Below, one piece after another: positions 8,792-17,494 of a stretch of DNA of 64,000 bases. Source of the stretch: Phycisphaerae bacterium. GTDB lineage: Bacteria; Planctomycetota; Phycisphaerae; SM23-33. The stretch's first letter is position 1; every line of letters begins with the position of its first letter. The notes beneath the pieces are model-generated. The model searched no databases and was not told the origin of the DNA. It saw nothing but the letters and a program-made list of their open reading frames with translations. The translations under genes and the position numbers were made by a program. The stretch lies in NCBI GenBank assembly GCA_011050235.1, contig DRGC01000022.1, positions 62,001-126,000 of the forward strand. Direction: 5' to 3'.

Positions 8792-9494
8792 GCGCCCTTC
8801 TTGTGTGTTGTGTGGCGGGCCGTTGTTGGTCCCTGCGGCGCTCAGTCCTTTGGCTTGGTGATGGTTAGGGTGATGGATTTCGCGCGGCCGCCGGAGAGTT
8901 TGAATTGGCCGGCGAAGGTGGTTCCGTCGGCCTGGGTTAGGATGAGCCTGGGCGGGCGATATGTGCTGGCGATGGACCAGACGGCCGGCTCGGCGGCGTC
9001 GTAGGTCCGGGCCAGGTCGGCCAGGCGGCGGAAGTTGCGGTCGATCAGGGACCACGGCAGCCAGTCCGGTTGTCCGTTATCGCTTTCTCAACAGGCTACG
9101 ACGTAGCGGGGCCGGCCTGCTGTTGCTGCTCCCCGGTTCCCTCCTTCGCTCAAGCTTCCGGCTTCGCTGAAGCTACGCCGGACGAGTCGGAGGGCAGGCC
9201 CGGGTCCTGGTTCCCGGTTCCCACTTGCGGCAACGGTTGGGGGATATCGATGGCGAACTTGGCCCTCAGATTGCTCCAGCCCCCTTGAAGAAAATGGGGA
9301 AAGTGGGATGTTTTTTCCTTGACATAAACGCTTCGGCCCGTGACGCTATGCGTGTTGGCCAATTCTTCCTCGGATCCTAGTCTCGTTTGACCTGCGAGGA
9401 AGAGAGGATATTCAAGTCGCCCAGGCGAGGTCTCGTATTGCGTTGGGCTTGCGCAATATGAACGCAAGGAGAGCCCTGCAGAAGGAGAGAGATC
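8792..9494. other. 703-bp intergenic region with a gene remnant and a repeat-like segment
   Basis: No intact gene is supported. 8843-9087 holds a start-less open frame on the minus strand, listed separately. Around 9140-9200 an imperfect palindrome, CTTCCGGCTTCGCTGAAGC followed by TACGCCGGACGAGTCGGAGG, resembles repeats scattered in planctomycete genomes, but no second copy is present here. A T-rich stretch with TTGACA at 9319 could serve the PEP-CTERM gene at 9495, although no well-spaced -10 is evident. Confidence 0.5.
8843..9087 (-). pseudogene. Possible 3' remnant of an unidentified gene
   Basis: A frame of about 81 codons on the minus strand opens right after a stop, lacks any ATG/GTG start with a ribosome site, and ends in a normal-looking C-terminus (SGGRAKSITLTITKPKD). 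It includes PDWLPWSLIDRNFRRLADL and RLILTQADGTTFAG. The composition looks coding, unlike its other frames, so it may be the surviving end of a decayed gene. Family not recognised. Confidence 0.3.
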
Positions 9495-10238
9495 ATGAAA
9501 AGATTCCTTTGTGTGTGCGCGTGTGTCTTGTTGGTGGGATCAGGCGTCAGCCTGGCCGATTTTGACGTCGCTCCCGGTTGGGATCTGTTTGTGACACAGC
9601 CGGGCAGCACCTTCATGGGCTATGAGTGGGAGGGGGTGCCCCTTGGCGTGTTCGATTTCGGCGGCACGATTGGTGTGCAACCCACTGACGACGTCGACAC
9701 GATCATGGAACGCATCGACCCGGCGACTGTCCTAGGGCCCAGCCAGACAGCGACCATCGATATCGAACTGGTTGCGCTGCAACTCCAGAGCATCGCCCCC
9801 ATCGATCTGGGAGCGGGGCTGGATTTCCACTTTGTCACGCTGCAACCCGGGAACCCCAGCACCGGCACGATGGACATCACGTTCGACAGTGGAGACGGCG
9901 GGATGTTCGATTCTATCTTCAATCTATTCTTCGACATCAGAATCGGTGCTCTCAACGGCCCCATCATTTGGTCTGCGCCCCCGAATCCTTTCCCTCCGAT
10001 GGTGTCCGTTGGCAACCCGTGGTCACGCATCCCTCCCGACAATGGCGCCGTCATAATCGAAGGTGTAAATCGGTTCCTCAAAGGCCCGGAACTTAGAGAT
10101 TGGGATTTCTGGCCTATCGGCCCGCTTGAGCACGATGCCACCGGTGCGGGACACCACGTAGTTGAGACCCCCGAACCGGCGACCATGAGCCTGCTCGCGT
10201 TGGGCGGCCTGGCCCTGCTGCGCCGCAGACGGAAGTAA
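9495..10238 (+). CDS. PEP-CTERM sorting-domain secreted protein
   Basis: 247 residues: signal peptide at 1-21 (MKRFLCVCACVLLVGSGVSLA), a beta-rich body of unknown fold, and a C-terminal sorting signal with PEPATMSLLALGGLALL followed by RRRRK. PEP-CTERM tails direct proteins to processing by an exosortase at the inner membrane, usually for surface or extracellular polymer association; no exosortase gene is in the window. AAGGAGAGAG precedes the ATG. A strong hairpin follows the gene. Function of the body is unknown. Confidence 0.85.
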   Translation: MKRFLCVCACVLLVGSGVSLADFDVAPGWDLFVTQPGSTFMGYEWEGVPLGVFDFGGTIGVQPTDDVDTIMERIDPATVLGPSQTATIDIELVALQLQSIAPIDLGAGLDFHFVTLQPGNPSTGTMDITFDSGDGGMFDSIFNLFFDIRIGALNGPIIWSAPPNPFPPMVSVGNPWSRIPPDNGAVIIEGVNRFLKGPELRDWDFWPIGPLEHDATGAGHHVVETPEPATMSLLALGGLALLRRRRK

Positions 10239-10263
10239 CGTAAGAGCTGTTAACCAAGCAAAC

Positions 10264-10298
10264 CGGGCAGCGGCCCCCAAACCGCTGCCCGCTTTGCT
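10264..10298 (+). terminator. Rho-independent-like terminator after the PEP-CTERM gene
   Basis: CGGGCAGCGG (10264-10273) and CCGCTGCCCG (10282-10291) form a perfect 10-bp stem with an 8-base loop, followed by CTTTGCTG. It lies 26 bp beyond the stop at 10238 and just before the remnant ending at 10311 on the other strand, so it may act for both directions. Confidence 0.65.
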
Positions 10299-10310
10299 GC
10301 GCCAAGACGC

Positions 10311-10487
10311 TCAGTCCGTTTCTTGCTCGATGAGTGTACCGAAGCGTTTGCTGATCGCCAGGGCTGGGTCCACCGGCAAGAATTGCAACGCCGGATAGAT
10401 ATTCCGAAACGCATGGCTGCCGCAGCCGATGAAGCCAACGCGGACCTGACGCTCATCGCTCATCTGCCCAGAAATCGAAAGCGCCAT
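10311..10487 (-). pseudogene. Chimeric mini-ORF: Gfo/Idh/MocA N-terminus joined to a GH4 glycosidase tail
   Basis: A 58-codon frame on the minus strand. Residues 15-38 (from VRVGFIGCGSHAFRN onward) read as the NAD(P)-binding first strand and loop of a Gfo/Idh/MocA oxidoreductase. The last 20 residues (VDPALAISKRFGTLIEQETD) match the end of the GH4 gene at 13137 (DPALAINKRFGTLIQQKTD). At DNA level the tail aligns with about 13137-13215, with 12 bp lost between two GAC/GTC copies. AGGGAG lies before the ATG and there is no frameshift, so it could still be translated. It is best seen as a deletion remnant of two genes, 31 bp downstream of the HEAT gene. Confidence 0.7.
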
Positions 10488-10518
10488 TGTTCGCTCCCTG
10501 AACTGACATCATCCTTGG

Positions 10519-12990
10519 CTATTCGAATTCGAAGAAGCTGCGCAGGCTGCCGATGGGAGCCAGCACCTTCGAGGTGGCTATGAAATCTCTCAGCGATAGC
10601 GAGGGCGTGGCCTGCAGGGCTTTCTGATAGGCCAGCACCGGATCCACCGACAGTACGGGGAGCCCGACCAGTGTCATCCGCATCGCGCCGTCCTCTTGGC
10701 GCAGGATCACCAGCCCCGTGTTGCCCGAGAAGCTCCGCCCGCCCTTTCCGCCGGGCCTGAAAGTAACCCTCTCCCCGTCGCCCTTCCGGCTGACAATGGC
10801 AGGCTGGCTGTTGGAGACGATCAACTCGACGACCCGACCGGTGGCGGCGTCTCTGCGAGAATAGATGTACCAACCGTCCCTGCCTCGCACATCCCGCGAA
10901 TTGTCTCGCTCGGCAAACACTGTGGCCGGCGCGGGCTGCTCCTTTGGCGCCTCGGCGACCTCGTTCGGCGGCGCATCGCGAGTTTTCACGGCTGCCTCAA
11001 TCTTCGTGACCGCCTTGCGGGCGGCCTGGGCCACGGCGTCGTAGGAATCATTGGCGGCTTGTGCCAACACCGGCAGCGCCGCTTCGGACCGCGACTCCAT
11101 GTAGCCCAATGCGTCAATGACGCCGCGCCGCGTATCCGGCATGGACTCATTCTCTATCGCGTCAGCAAGGGCCTGAACGATCCGATCGAGCTCCTTGCTG
11201 CCAGGTCTCAACTGCCGGCCAAGGCGGCCCAGGCCTCTGGCTACCGTCCCGCGGAAGCGATTGCTCTTGTCTTCGGTCATCGCCTTGATGAGCGCCTCGG
11301 TCGCCTCCGGGTGCTTCAGGCCAACCCGCGCCAGAACGCCGACAACCTTTCCTCGGTCCTGCTCGGGAACGTCCTTGTCCGCCAGTACCTCGATCAGCAG
11401 CGGCACGATATTCTTCCTCAACGTCGGTATCGGCCGTTCGCTCAGCGTCACCAGCGAGTCCACCGCGGCGCTGACGACCGCAGGATCCGAGTCGTGCAGC
11501 AACGCAGCCAGTGCGGCCGGAAGGCGATAAGTCTCCATGTGTCCCCATGCCGCCGCAACGGTCCGTCGCACGATAGGGCTCTCGTCTTTAGCATAGGCAT
11601 CCAACGCCTCCGATACCCCCTCCCCCCATGCACCGATCATTGCCGCCACGATGTTCCAGTACCGGTTCCGTTCGTTGACCCGAATCGCCACCATCACAGC
11701 CGCCAGATTAGCCGGACCCAGCTCGACCAGTTCCCGGGCGGCCCTCATGGCCGCTTCCCGATCCTTCCCGCCCAACTGCCGAATCAACGCCACGACGTTG
11801 GCGTCCGTAACGTCCGCTTCGCGCAGGGCCACCACGAGGGCCGCACCAATGTCATGCAGCGCTGCTCGGGCAGATTCCCCAACGCGCTCGGCCTGATCGT
11901 TGGTCGCGGCCATCAGGGCTGGGGCGGCGGATTGGGCCTTCGTCCCCAGCGCCCCCAGAGCGCGAGCCGCCCCCAGTCGGATGCCCATGGCCGTGTCCTC
12001 GAGAAGCGCCGTCGACAGGGCCTCGACAATTTGCACCATCTCCTCGCTGCCAGCCGCCATGTTGCGACCGGCAAGCGAGAGGGCGCTGATGGTGCCGCGA
12101 CGGACACCCTCGTTCTCCTGGTTCGCCAGAGCATCAATGAGAGTCGGCACGAGGCGTTTGCTGGTGGGACACAGGCGGCCGAATGTCTCTGGGGCAAGGG
12201 ACCGCACCTTGGGCGACGTGTCATCAAACGCGGCGATCAGAAGCTCTTCGAACGCGTCGGCCTCCGCCCTCGTCAGGGCCTCCCTGCGCCGGAGGGCCGT
12301 CATGCCCAACAGTCGCATCCCCGAATCCTCGTCCGCCAGGACCTCTCTGATCACAGGCAGCGACGCATGGCCGAACTCTCTCAGGGCATACGCCACCGTA
12401 TGTATCGTCGAAGAAGACGTATCCTTTCGGACGGCTTCGATCAGGCGAGGGATCACGGTTGGCCCCATCTCCTTGAACGCCAGAGACACGGGCCCACGAA
12501 GCGAGGTGTTGGTCTTCGTCTCGGCCAGCAAGGGCTCGATCGCGGCCGGCCCCACAGCTGCCAACTGCTCGATCAATGCAGGATCGACCCTCCCGCGCGA
12601 CGGGCCGCGATGATCGGCCTGTTTGCGGAGCTTGCTGATCAGTTCAGCCAGACCCTCGTTGCCGCCTTGCGGCGTGGGCCGTCCCGACGGTTTCGGCTGG
12701 AACTGAATGCTCTGGACGTCCGCCGTCGTGAAGGATTTCGTCTTGCCCCCTGCCTTCACCGTGTAAACCCCGTCAACGAAACTCTTCAGCGTCCCGGTCA
12801 CGCTCGTGCCGTCTGTGAGGACGGCTGTGACGGTCGGTCGAACTGGAGAGGCCTGAGGTGCCGGCGGTTCAGCCAGCACGCTCGAGTCAATCCCCAAGAC
12901 GATCAACATCATGCAAGCAAGCAGACCTATTGGTCGTGAATGCCCATTCACCAGACGATTTGGCGTGCGAACACAGTTGTCTGAATGCAT
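10519..12990 (-). CDS. Secreted HEAT-repeat protein
   Basis: 823 residues. A hydrophobic stretch (GLLACMMLIVLGIDSSVLA, about 23-41) reads as a signal peptide with an Ala cleavage region. It is followed by a small beta module (VTAVLTDGTSVTGTLKSF ... VQSIQF) common in planctomycete secreted proteins, then many HEAT/PBS-like helical repeats (about 110-650; ALGALGTKAQSAAPALMAA is typical) and a C-terminal globular part of about 170 residues. HEAT solenoids bind proteins; no catalytic motif is seen. AAGGAGATAAG before the ATG gives a firm start. Monocistronic or followed only by the chimeric remnant. Partner unknown. Confidence 0.8.
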   Translation of the reverse strand: MHSDNCVRTPNRLVNGHSRPIGLLACMMLIVLGIDSSVLAEPPAPQASPVRPTVTAVLTDGTSVTGTLKSFVDGVYTVKAGGKTKSFTTADVQSIQFQPKPSGRPTPQGGNEGLAELISKLRKQADHRGPSRGRVDPALIEQLAAVGPAAIEPLLAETKTNTSLRGPVSLAFKEMGPTVIPRLIEAVRKDTSSSTIHTVAYALREFGHASLPVIREVLADEDSGMRLLGMTALRRREALTRAEADAFEELLIAAFDDTSPKVRSLAPETFGRLCPTSKRLVPTLIDALANQENEGVRRGTISALSLAGRNMAAGSEEMVQIVEALSTALLEDTAMGIRLGAARALGALGTKAQSAAPALMAATNDQAERVGESARAALHDIGAALVVALREADVTDANVVALIRQLGGKDREAAMRAARELVELGPANLAAVMVAIRVNERNRYWNIVAAMIGAWGEGVSEALDAYAKDESPIVRRTVAAAWGHMETYRLPAALAALLHDSDPAVVSAAVDSLVTLSERPIPTLRKNIVPLLIEVLADKDVPEQDRGKVVGVLARVGLKHPEATEALIKAMTEDKSNRFRGTVARGLGRLGRQLRPGSKELDRIVQALADAIENESMPDTRRGVIDALGYMESRSEAALPVLAQAANDSYDAVAQAARKAVTKIEAAVKTRDAPPNEVAEAPKEQPAPATVFAERDNSRDVRGRDGWYIYSRRDAATGRVVELIVSNSQPAIVSRKGDGERVTFRPGGKGGRSFSGNTGLVILRQEDGAMRMTLVGLPVLSVDPVLAYQKALQATPSLSLRDFIATSKVLAPIGSLRSFFEFE

Positions 12991-13136
12991 AACTCTTATC
13001 TCCTTATCGTTATAAGGCCATTGTTACGAAGACAAACTCCCAAGACGAGAATTTATGGCGACCGAGAAGAAACAAAACCGCTCTCATCGCGTCACAATCC
13101 GTCCCAACGGCACGCTCGCCAAGCGGCCCCGTGCGC

Positions 13137-14570
13137 CTAATCCGTCTTCTGCTGGATGAGGGTGCCGAAGCGTTTGTTGATCGCCAGGGCTGGGTCGAGC
13201 GGGACGTCCACCGGTTTGCAGTCTTTGGGGATGCTGATCGTCGGCGTCGCCCGGATTGACTTGCCTTCGAACTGGGGCAGCCACTCGCGCTCGGCTTCGA
13301 GCATGTCGCTGCACATGTCGCGGATCTGCTTGAGCGTGCAGACGGCGCCGGTCAGCGGGTCGAGGGCGACGGCGTGGACGATCTTTTCGGTGTCGGCCTC
13401 GAGGGCGGCCTCGGCGGCGAGGATCTGCACGTTGACGTTGGTCATGCAGGCGGCTGCACACTGCGACGGCAGGGCGCCAATGGTCACCGGGTGCAGGCCG
13501 GTAGCGTCGGCGAAGGTGGGCACTTCCACGCAGCAGCCATCGGGCAGGTTGGAGATGTAGCCGCGGTTGGGCACGTTGCCCACGAGGCGGAACGGCCGGC
13601 CGGTGGTGACGGCCTCGACGATGTACGAGCAGTACTCCACGCTGCGCGATTCGATCTTGGCTGAATCGAACTCCAGCGGGTCGTGCTGGGCGTACTTGGC
13701 GGCCAGGGCCTTGGAGTATTTGTAGTACGCGCCGGACTCGCCGCCGAAGGCCGGCTCGTCGCAGTAGAGCTTCAGGGCGTCGGGGCTGGAACGGAACCAC
13801 GGCAGGTATTCGCTGAGATGGCCGGTGGACTCGGTCATGAAATAGCCGAAGTGCCGGAACACCTCGCCGCGGACCTTCTCGTTCTTGTAGTACTCGGGCT
13901 TCTCGAACACCTCACGCAGCTTGGGGTACAGGTCACAGCCATTATGGGTGAGCGTCAGGAACCAGTTCATGTGGTTGATGCCGCCGCAGGTGTAGACGAT
14001 CTCGTCTTTGGGCACTTCGCAGTAGCCCGCGATCAGGTCCAGCGTGGTCTGCACGCCGTGACACAGGCCCACGAAGGACACGTCGGTGACCATCCCCAGG
14101 GCCAGACAGTTGGCGGCCATGGGATTGGCGTATTGCAGCATGATCGCGCCGGGGCGGGCCAGCTCGGCCATGTCGTCGGCGATGCCCTTTAGAACCAGGG
14201 CCGTCCGCAGGCCGCGAAACACGCCGCCGGGGCCCATCGAGTCGCCGATGCACTGGTCGACGCCGTAGGTCAGCGGGATCTCGTAGTCATGGCCGAACGC
14301 GTCCACCCCGCCGACCTGAATCATGACCACCACGAAGTCGGCGTCGGCAATCGCCTCGCGCCGGTCGAGCGTGGCGGTGACCGTCCCGTCGACATCGTTC
14401 TCAGCCAGCATCCGCTTGGCGAACGTCTCCATCCGCCGAAGCCTCGGCTCGGCGCGGTCCATCAGCGCGTATTCGCTGCCGGCCAACGCCTCGGTCGCCA
14501 TCAGGTCCGACAGCAACGTCTTGCAGAACACCACACTCCCAGCCCCGATCATCGCAATCTTCTTAACCAT
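13137..14570 (-). CDS. Glycoside hydrolase family 4 (alpha-glucosidase / alpha-galactosidase type)
   Basis: 477 residues, normal for GH4, whose members cleave glycosides by an NAD+- and Mn2+-dependent redox elimination mechanism. KIAMIGAGSVVFCKTLLSDL at the start is the NAD-binding loop. YANPMAANC (about 147-155) and FVGLCHGVQ (about 166-174) carry the metal-ligand Cys with adjacent His, and CGGINHMNWF (about 196-205) holds the second conserved His. No signal peptide, so it acts on imported oligosaccharides. CGAGGAGAAAC precedes the ATG. Which alpha-glycoside or uronide is used cannot be read from motifs alone. Its 3' end has a diverged partial copy at 10311-10380. Confidence 0.88.
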   Translation of the reverse strand: MVKKIAMIGAGSVVFCKTLLSDLMATEALAGSEYALMDRAEPRLRRMETFAKRMLAENDVDGTVTATLDRREAIADADFVVVMIQVGGVDAFGHDYEIPLTYGVDQCIGDSMGPGGVFRGLRTALVLKGIADDMAELARPGAIMLQYANPMAANCLALGMVTDVSFVGLCHGVQTTLDLIAGYCEVPKDEIVYTCGGINHMNWFLTLTHNGCDLYPKLREVFEKPEYYKNEKVRGEVFRHFGYFMTESTGHLSEYLPWFRSSPDALKLYCDEPAFGGESGAYYKYSKALAAKYAQHDPLEFDSAKIESRSVEYCSYIVEAVTTGRPFRLVGNVPNRGYISNLPDGCCVEVPTFADATGLHPVTIGALPSQCAAACMTNVNVQILAAEAALEADTEKIVHAVALDPLTGAVCTLKQIRDMCSDMLEAEREWLPQFEGKSIRATPTISIPKDCKPVDVPLDPALAINKRFGTLIQQKTD

Positions 14571-14732
14571 ATCGTTTCTCCTCGGGAGCTATGGTCCACA
14601 TTCCGGCCCGCGTCATCAAGGGTCGACCTGGAGGTCTGAGGGCCGGGGTGCTTATAATGGGCGTGGTGGGGGAAGCGAAGGCATACGCAAGGCGGCCCGG
14701 TTGGGGCCGCATCTCTTTGTGGCGCCAGCGGC

Positions 14733-15896
14733 ATGAACGATTTGAATCTGATAGCGACCTCGACAGCGGGCCTGGAGGCGTGTGTCAAACGCGAGCTCCA
14801 GGACCTGGGGTTTGCCGATGCGCGGGTGTGCTCGCCGGGCTGGCTGGGGTTTGGGGCCGACGCGGCGGGATTGGCGCGGGCGAACGTGTGGCTGCGGACG
14901 GCCAACCGGGTCCTGCTGTTGGTCGGGTCGTTCGAGGCCCGCGATTTCGGCGAGCTGTTCGACCGGACCTATGCCCTGCCGTGGGAGCGATGGATCCCGG
15001 CCGACGGGGCGTTCCCCGTCAGCGGGCGCAGCCACAAGAGCCAACTCTCCTCCGTCCCCGCCTGCCAGAAGATCGTCAAGAAGGCGATCGTCGAGAAGCT
15101 CCGCGCCGCCCACAAGGTGACCGACCTGCCGGAAACGGGGCCCGCGCTGGCCATCGAGATCGCTCTTCGCGACGATACCGCGATGCTCACAATCGACACG
15201 AGCGGCTCGGACCTTCACCGGCGCGGCTACCGCGCGGCGGCTGGGCCCGCGCCGCTGAAAGAGACGCTGGCGGCGGCGATGGTGCAGCTGAGTTTCTGGA
15301 ACCCCGACCGCCCGCTGATCGATCCGTTCTGCGGCAGCGGGACGATCCCGATCGAAGCGGCCCTGATCGGGCGGAACATCGCTCCGGGCCTGCATCGCCC
15401 GTTCGCCGCCGAGAGCTGGCCCGCGATCGACGCGAGCTGCTGGCCGAACGAGCGCAGCAGGGCCCGCGATCTGATCCGCCCCGCCCTGGGATGTCGGATC
15501 ATCGGCACCGACATCGAGCCCAAGGCCATCAGCCTGGCCAGTCACCACGCCGAACTCGCCGGAGTGGCCGACGACATCCATTTCCAACAGAAGCCGTTCG
15601 CCGATCTCACGTCAAATCGCTCCTACGGCTGCGTTATCTGCAACCCGCCTTATGGCCGGCGATTCGTGGACGGCCCCGATCTGAAGCCGCTGTACCGCTC
15701 GATGCGCGAGGTCTTCGCCTCGCTGGAGACGTGGTCGTTCTATGTGCTCACCAGCGTCGATCTGGAGAAAATCATCGCCCGGCCAGCGGACCGGCGCCGA
15801 AAACTGTACAATGGGCGAATCGAATGTACCTACTATCAGTACTACGGCCCTCGGCCCCCGGCTAAGACAGACCAGGAGTTCATGAGAGGACAATGA
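14733..15896 (+). CDS. THUMP-domain 23S rRNA methyltransferase, RlmL/YpsC family
   Basis: 387 residues. The N-terminus LIATSTAGLEACVKRELQDL is the ferredoxin-like start of THUMP proteins. After the THUMP region come PLIDPFCGSGTIPIEAAL (about 189-206, SAM-binding motif I) and CNPPYGRR (about 300-307), the NPPY catalytic motif of N2-guanine methyltransferases. RHRP-type spacing and length match YpsC/RlmL-N proteins that methylate a guanine of 23S rRNA. Its TGA overlaps the ATG of the DUF1570 gene (ATGA at 15893), so the two are translationally coupled although functionally unrelated. Confidence 0.88.
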   Translation: MNDLNLIATSTAGLEACVKRELQDLGFADARVCSPGWLGFGADAAGLARANVWLRTANRVLLLVGSFEARDFGELFDRTYALPWERWIPADGAFPVSGRSHKSQLSSVPACQKIVKKAIVEKLRAAHKVTDLPETGPALAIEIALRDDTAMLTIDTSGSDLHRRGYRAAAGPAPLKETLAAAMVQLSFWNPDRPLIDPFCGSGTIPIEAALIGRNIAPGLHRPFAAESWPAIDASCWPNERSRARDLIRPALGCRIIGTDIEPKAISLASHHAELAGVADDIHFQQKPFADLTSNRSYGCVICNPPYGRRFVDGPDLKPLYRSMREVFASLETWSFYVLTSVDLEKIIARPADRRRKLYNGRIECTYYQYYGPRPPAKTDQEFMRGQ

Positions 15897-17368
15897 TCAA
15901 ACAACGGCTGAGCGCTCTGCGATTCGTTCTCCCAGTACTCATCCTTATGTGTCTGGCCCTCGGTCTGCTGGCCGGCAGCGCCAAGGGCATCGAGCCCGGC
16001 GACGAAGGTTCGGCCGCAGCCCAGCCGACCGGCGCCGAGGCTGCGGAGCTCGACGATAGTGATTCGGCCGAGGACGATCTGGACGAGCCCGGGGATGAGA
16101 CCCCGACCGACACGCAGCCGGTCGATACGCAGCCGGTCGAGGAAGCGGAAGAGCAGACCGACGAGCTGTCTCCCGAGTTCGGCCTGCCGGGGCGGCGCAC
16201 GGAGCATTACTTCATCTACAGCCAGCTCAGCGAGGAGGCCACCACCGATCTCTCGCATCGCCTGGAGTCGATGTACGACTACTACAGCAAGCGGTTCAAG
16301 GACGTCTACTCGCCGATCAACTTCCCCAAGCAGGTGTTCCTGTTCAGTAACCGCCAGGATTTCGTCGCTGCCGGCGGACATCCGACCATGCCGGGCGTGT
16401 TCATGGGCGGCGGCGATAGCGTGGGCGCCCGGTTGATGCTGATCTTCCGTGAGGGCAATCTCGGATCCTTCATGATGTCGTGTCCGCTGATGTATCACGA
16501 AGCCTTCCACCAGTTCGTGGCGATCGATATCTCCCAGGCAGGCAACGTCAACCGTAAATGGCCGGTCTGGCTGGACGAGTCCTACGCCACCGTATTCAAC
16601 AACATCACCTGGACCGGCGACGGATGGGTCGACGGAATCGCTCGCAATGAAATGGTCGCCAGCGCCGTGGACAACAAGTCGTCTTTCATTCCCCTGCGAA
16701 GGCTCATGGACATCACCGGCGCGAAGTGGCATGAGTTGACGAGCAAGGGGAAGATCTGGCCGATCTACATGGAAGGCTGGTCGCTGATCTTCTTCCTCAA
16801 CCACGCCTCGCGGGGCAAGTACCGCCCGCTGCTGGCGACCTATGTTGAGCAAGTCAGCACCGGACAGGATTCCAGCGTGACCCGTCGCCGAATCATCTCC
16901 CTGCAGGGGACGTTCAGCAGGTGGGTCAGGCGCGACCTGCACCTGCACATGACCGGGGCGAAGTACTTCGAAATATTCACCGCCATGGCGACCAGTCATC
17001 TCGCTCGCGCGCACGCCCGGGGCCAGCGGTTCGAATCGGGCGAGGATTTTCTAGCCATGGCGAAAAACCGCATGCTGAACCTGCCCCCCCTCGGCGATGA
17101 CCAGTGGCTGCCCGATACCTTGCGGCAGGAGCTGCTGTGGTACCACAACTTGCTGACTCAGTCCCATCAGCCGTTCAAGTTCACCATCGAGTACCCCTCC
17201 GGCGGCGGGCTGCCGGTGATCCATGTCGCCCAGCCCCGGTTCGGTCTGGTGATGAAGGGCACGTACCGGCTGGACGATGACGGCAAGGTCAAACGCGTCA
17301 AGGTCGACTATGTCCGATGTCCGTCGATCGATCTGGTCAAAGCCAAGAAAGCCGTCGGCACCCGCTAG
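15893..17368 (+). CDS. DUF1570 protein with HExxH metallopeptidase-like motif
   Basis: 491 residues. An N-terminal hydrophobic segment (FVLPVLILMCLALGLLAG, about 10-27) is a signal peptide or anchor. An acidic low-complexity linker (about 36-90) comes next, then a DUF1570-type domain with YFIYSQLSEE and MYHEAFHQFVAID (about 201-213) containing HEAFH, an HExxH zinc motif, with a downstream WLDESYAT that may give the third ligand. DUF1570 is abundant in planctomycetes; activity is unproven. Coupled to the rRNA methyltransferase by ATGA overlap. The last 36 codons and about 20 bp beyond the stop are duplicated at 20626-20752. Confidence 0.8.
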   Translation: MIKQRLSALRFVLPVLILMCLALGLLAGSAKGIEPGDEGSAAAQPTGAEAAELDDSDSAEDDLDEPGDETPTDTQPVDTQPVEEAEEQTDELSPEFGLPGRRTEHYFIYSQLSEEATTDLSHRLESMYDYYSKRFKDVYSPINFPKQVFLFSNRQDFVAAGGHPTMPGVFMGGGDSVGARLMLIFREGNLGSFMMSCPLMYHEAFHQFVAIDISQAGNVNRKWPVWLDESYATVFNNITWTGDGWVDGIARNEMVASAVDNKSSFIPLRRLMDITGAKWHELTSKGKIWPIYMEGWSLIFFLNHASRGKYRPLLATYVEQVSTGQDSSVTRRRIISLQGTFSRWVRRDLHLHMTGAKYFEIFTAMATSHLARAHARGQRFESGEDFLAMAKNRMLNLPPLGDDQWLPDTLRQELLWYHNLLTQSHQPFKFTIEYPSGGGLPVIHVAQPRFGLVMKGTYRLDDDGKVKRVKVDYVRCPSIDLVKAKKAVGTR

Positions 17369-17494
17369 CTGCAGCGGCGCTGCCGAACGCTTTGGGGCAA
17401 GGGTCGCGCCGCGGCGCGGGCGTTGACAAGCAATTGTGCGGTGAATACTCTTCGCAGCGCGGCGGAAAACTCGCGCGCAAAGGAGCCCACCCTC

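Noticed and set aside
8582-9055. 157-codon Pro/Arg/His-rich minus frame
   Set aside because: It overlaps the methyltransferase gene and has shadow-like composition; another minus frame there looks more like a gene remnant.
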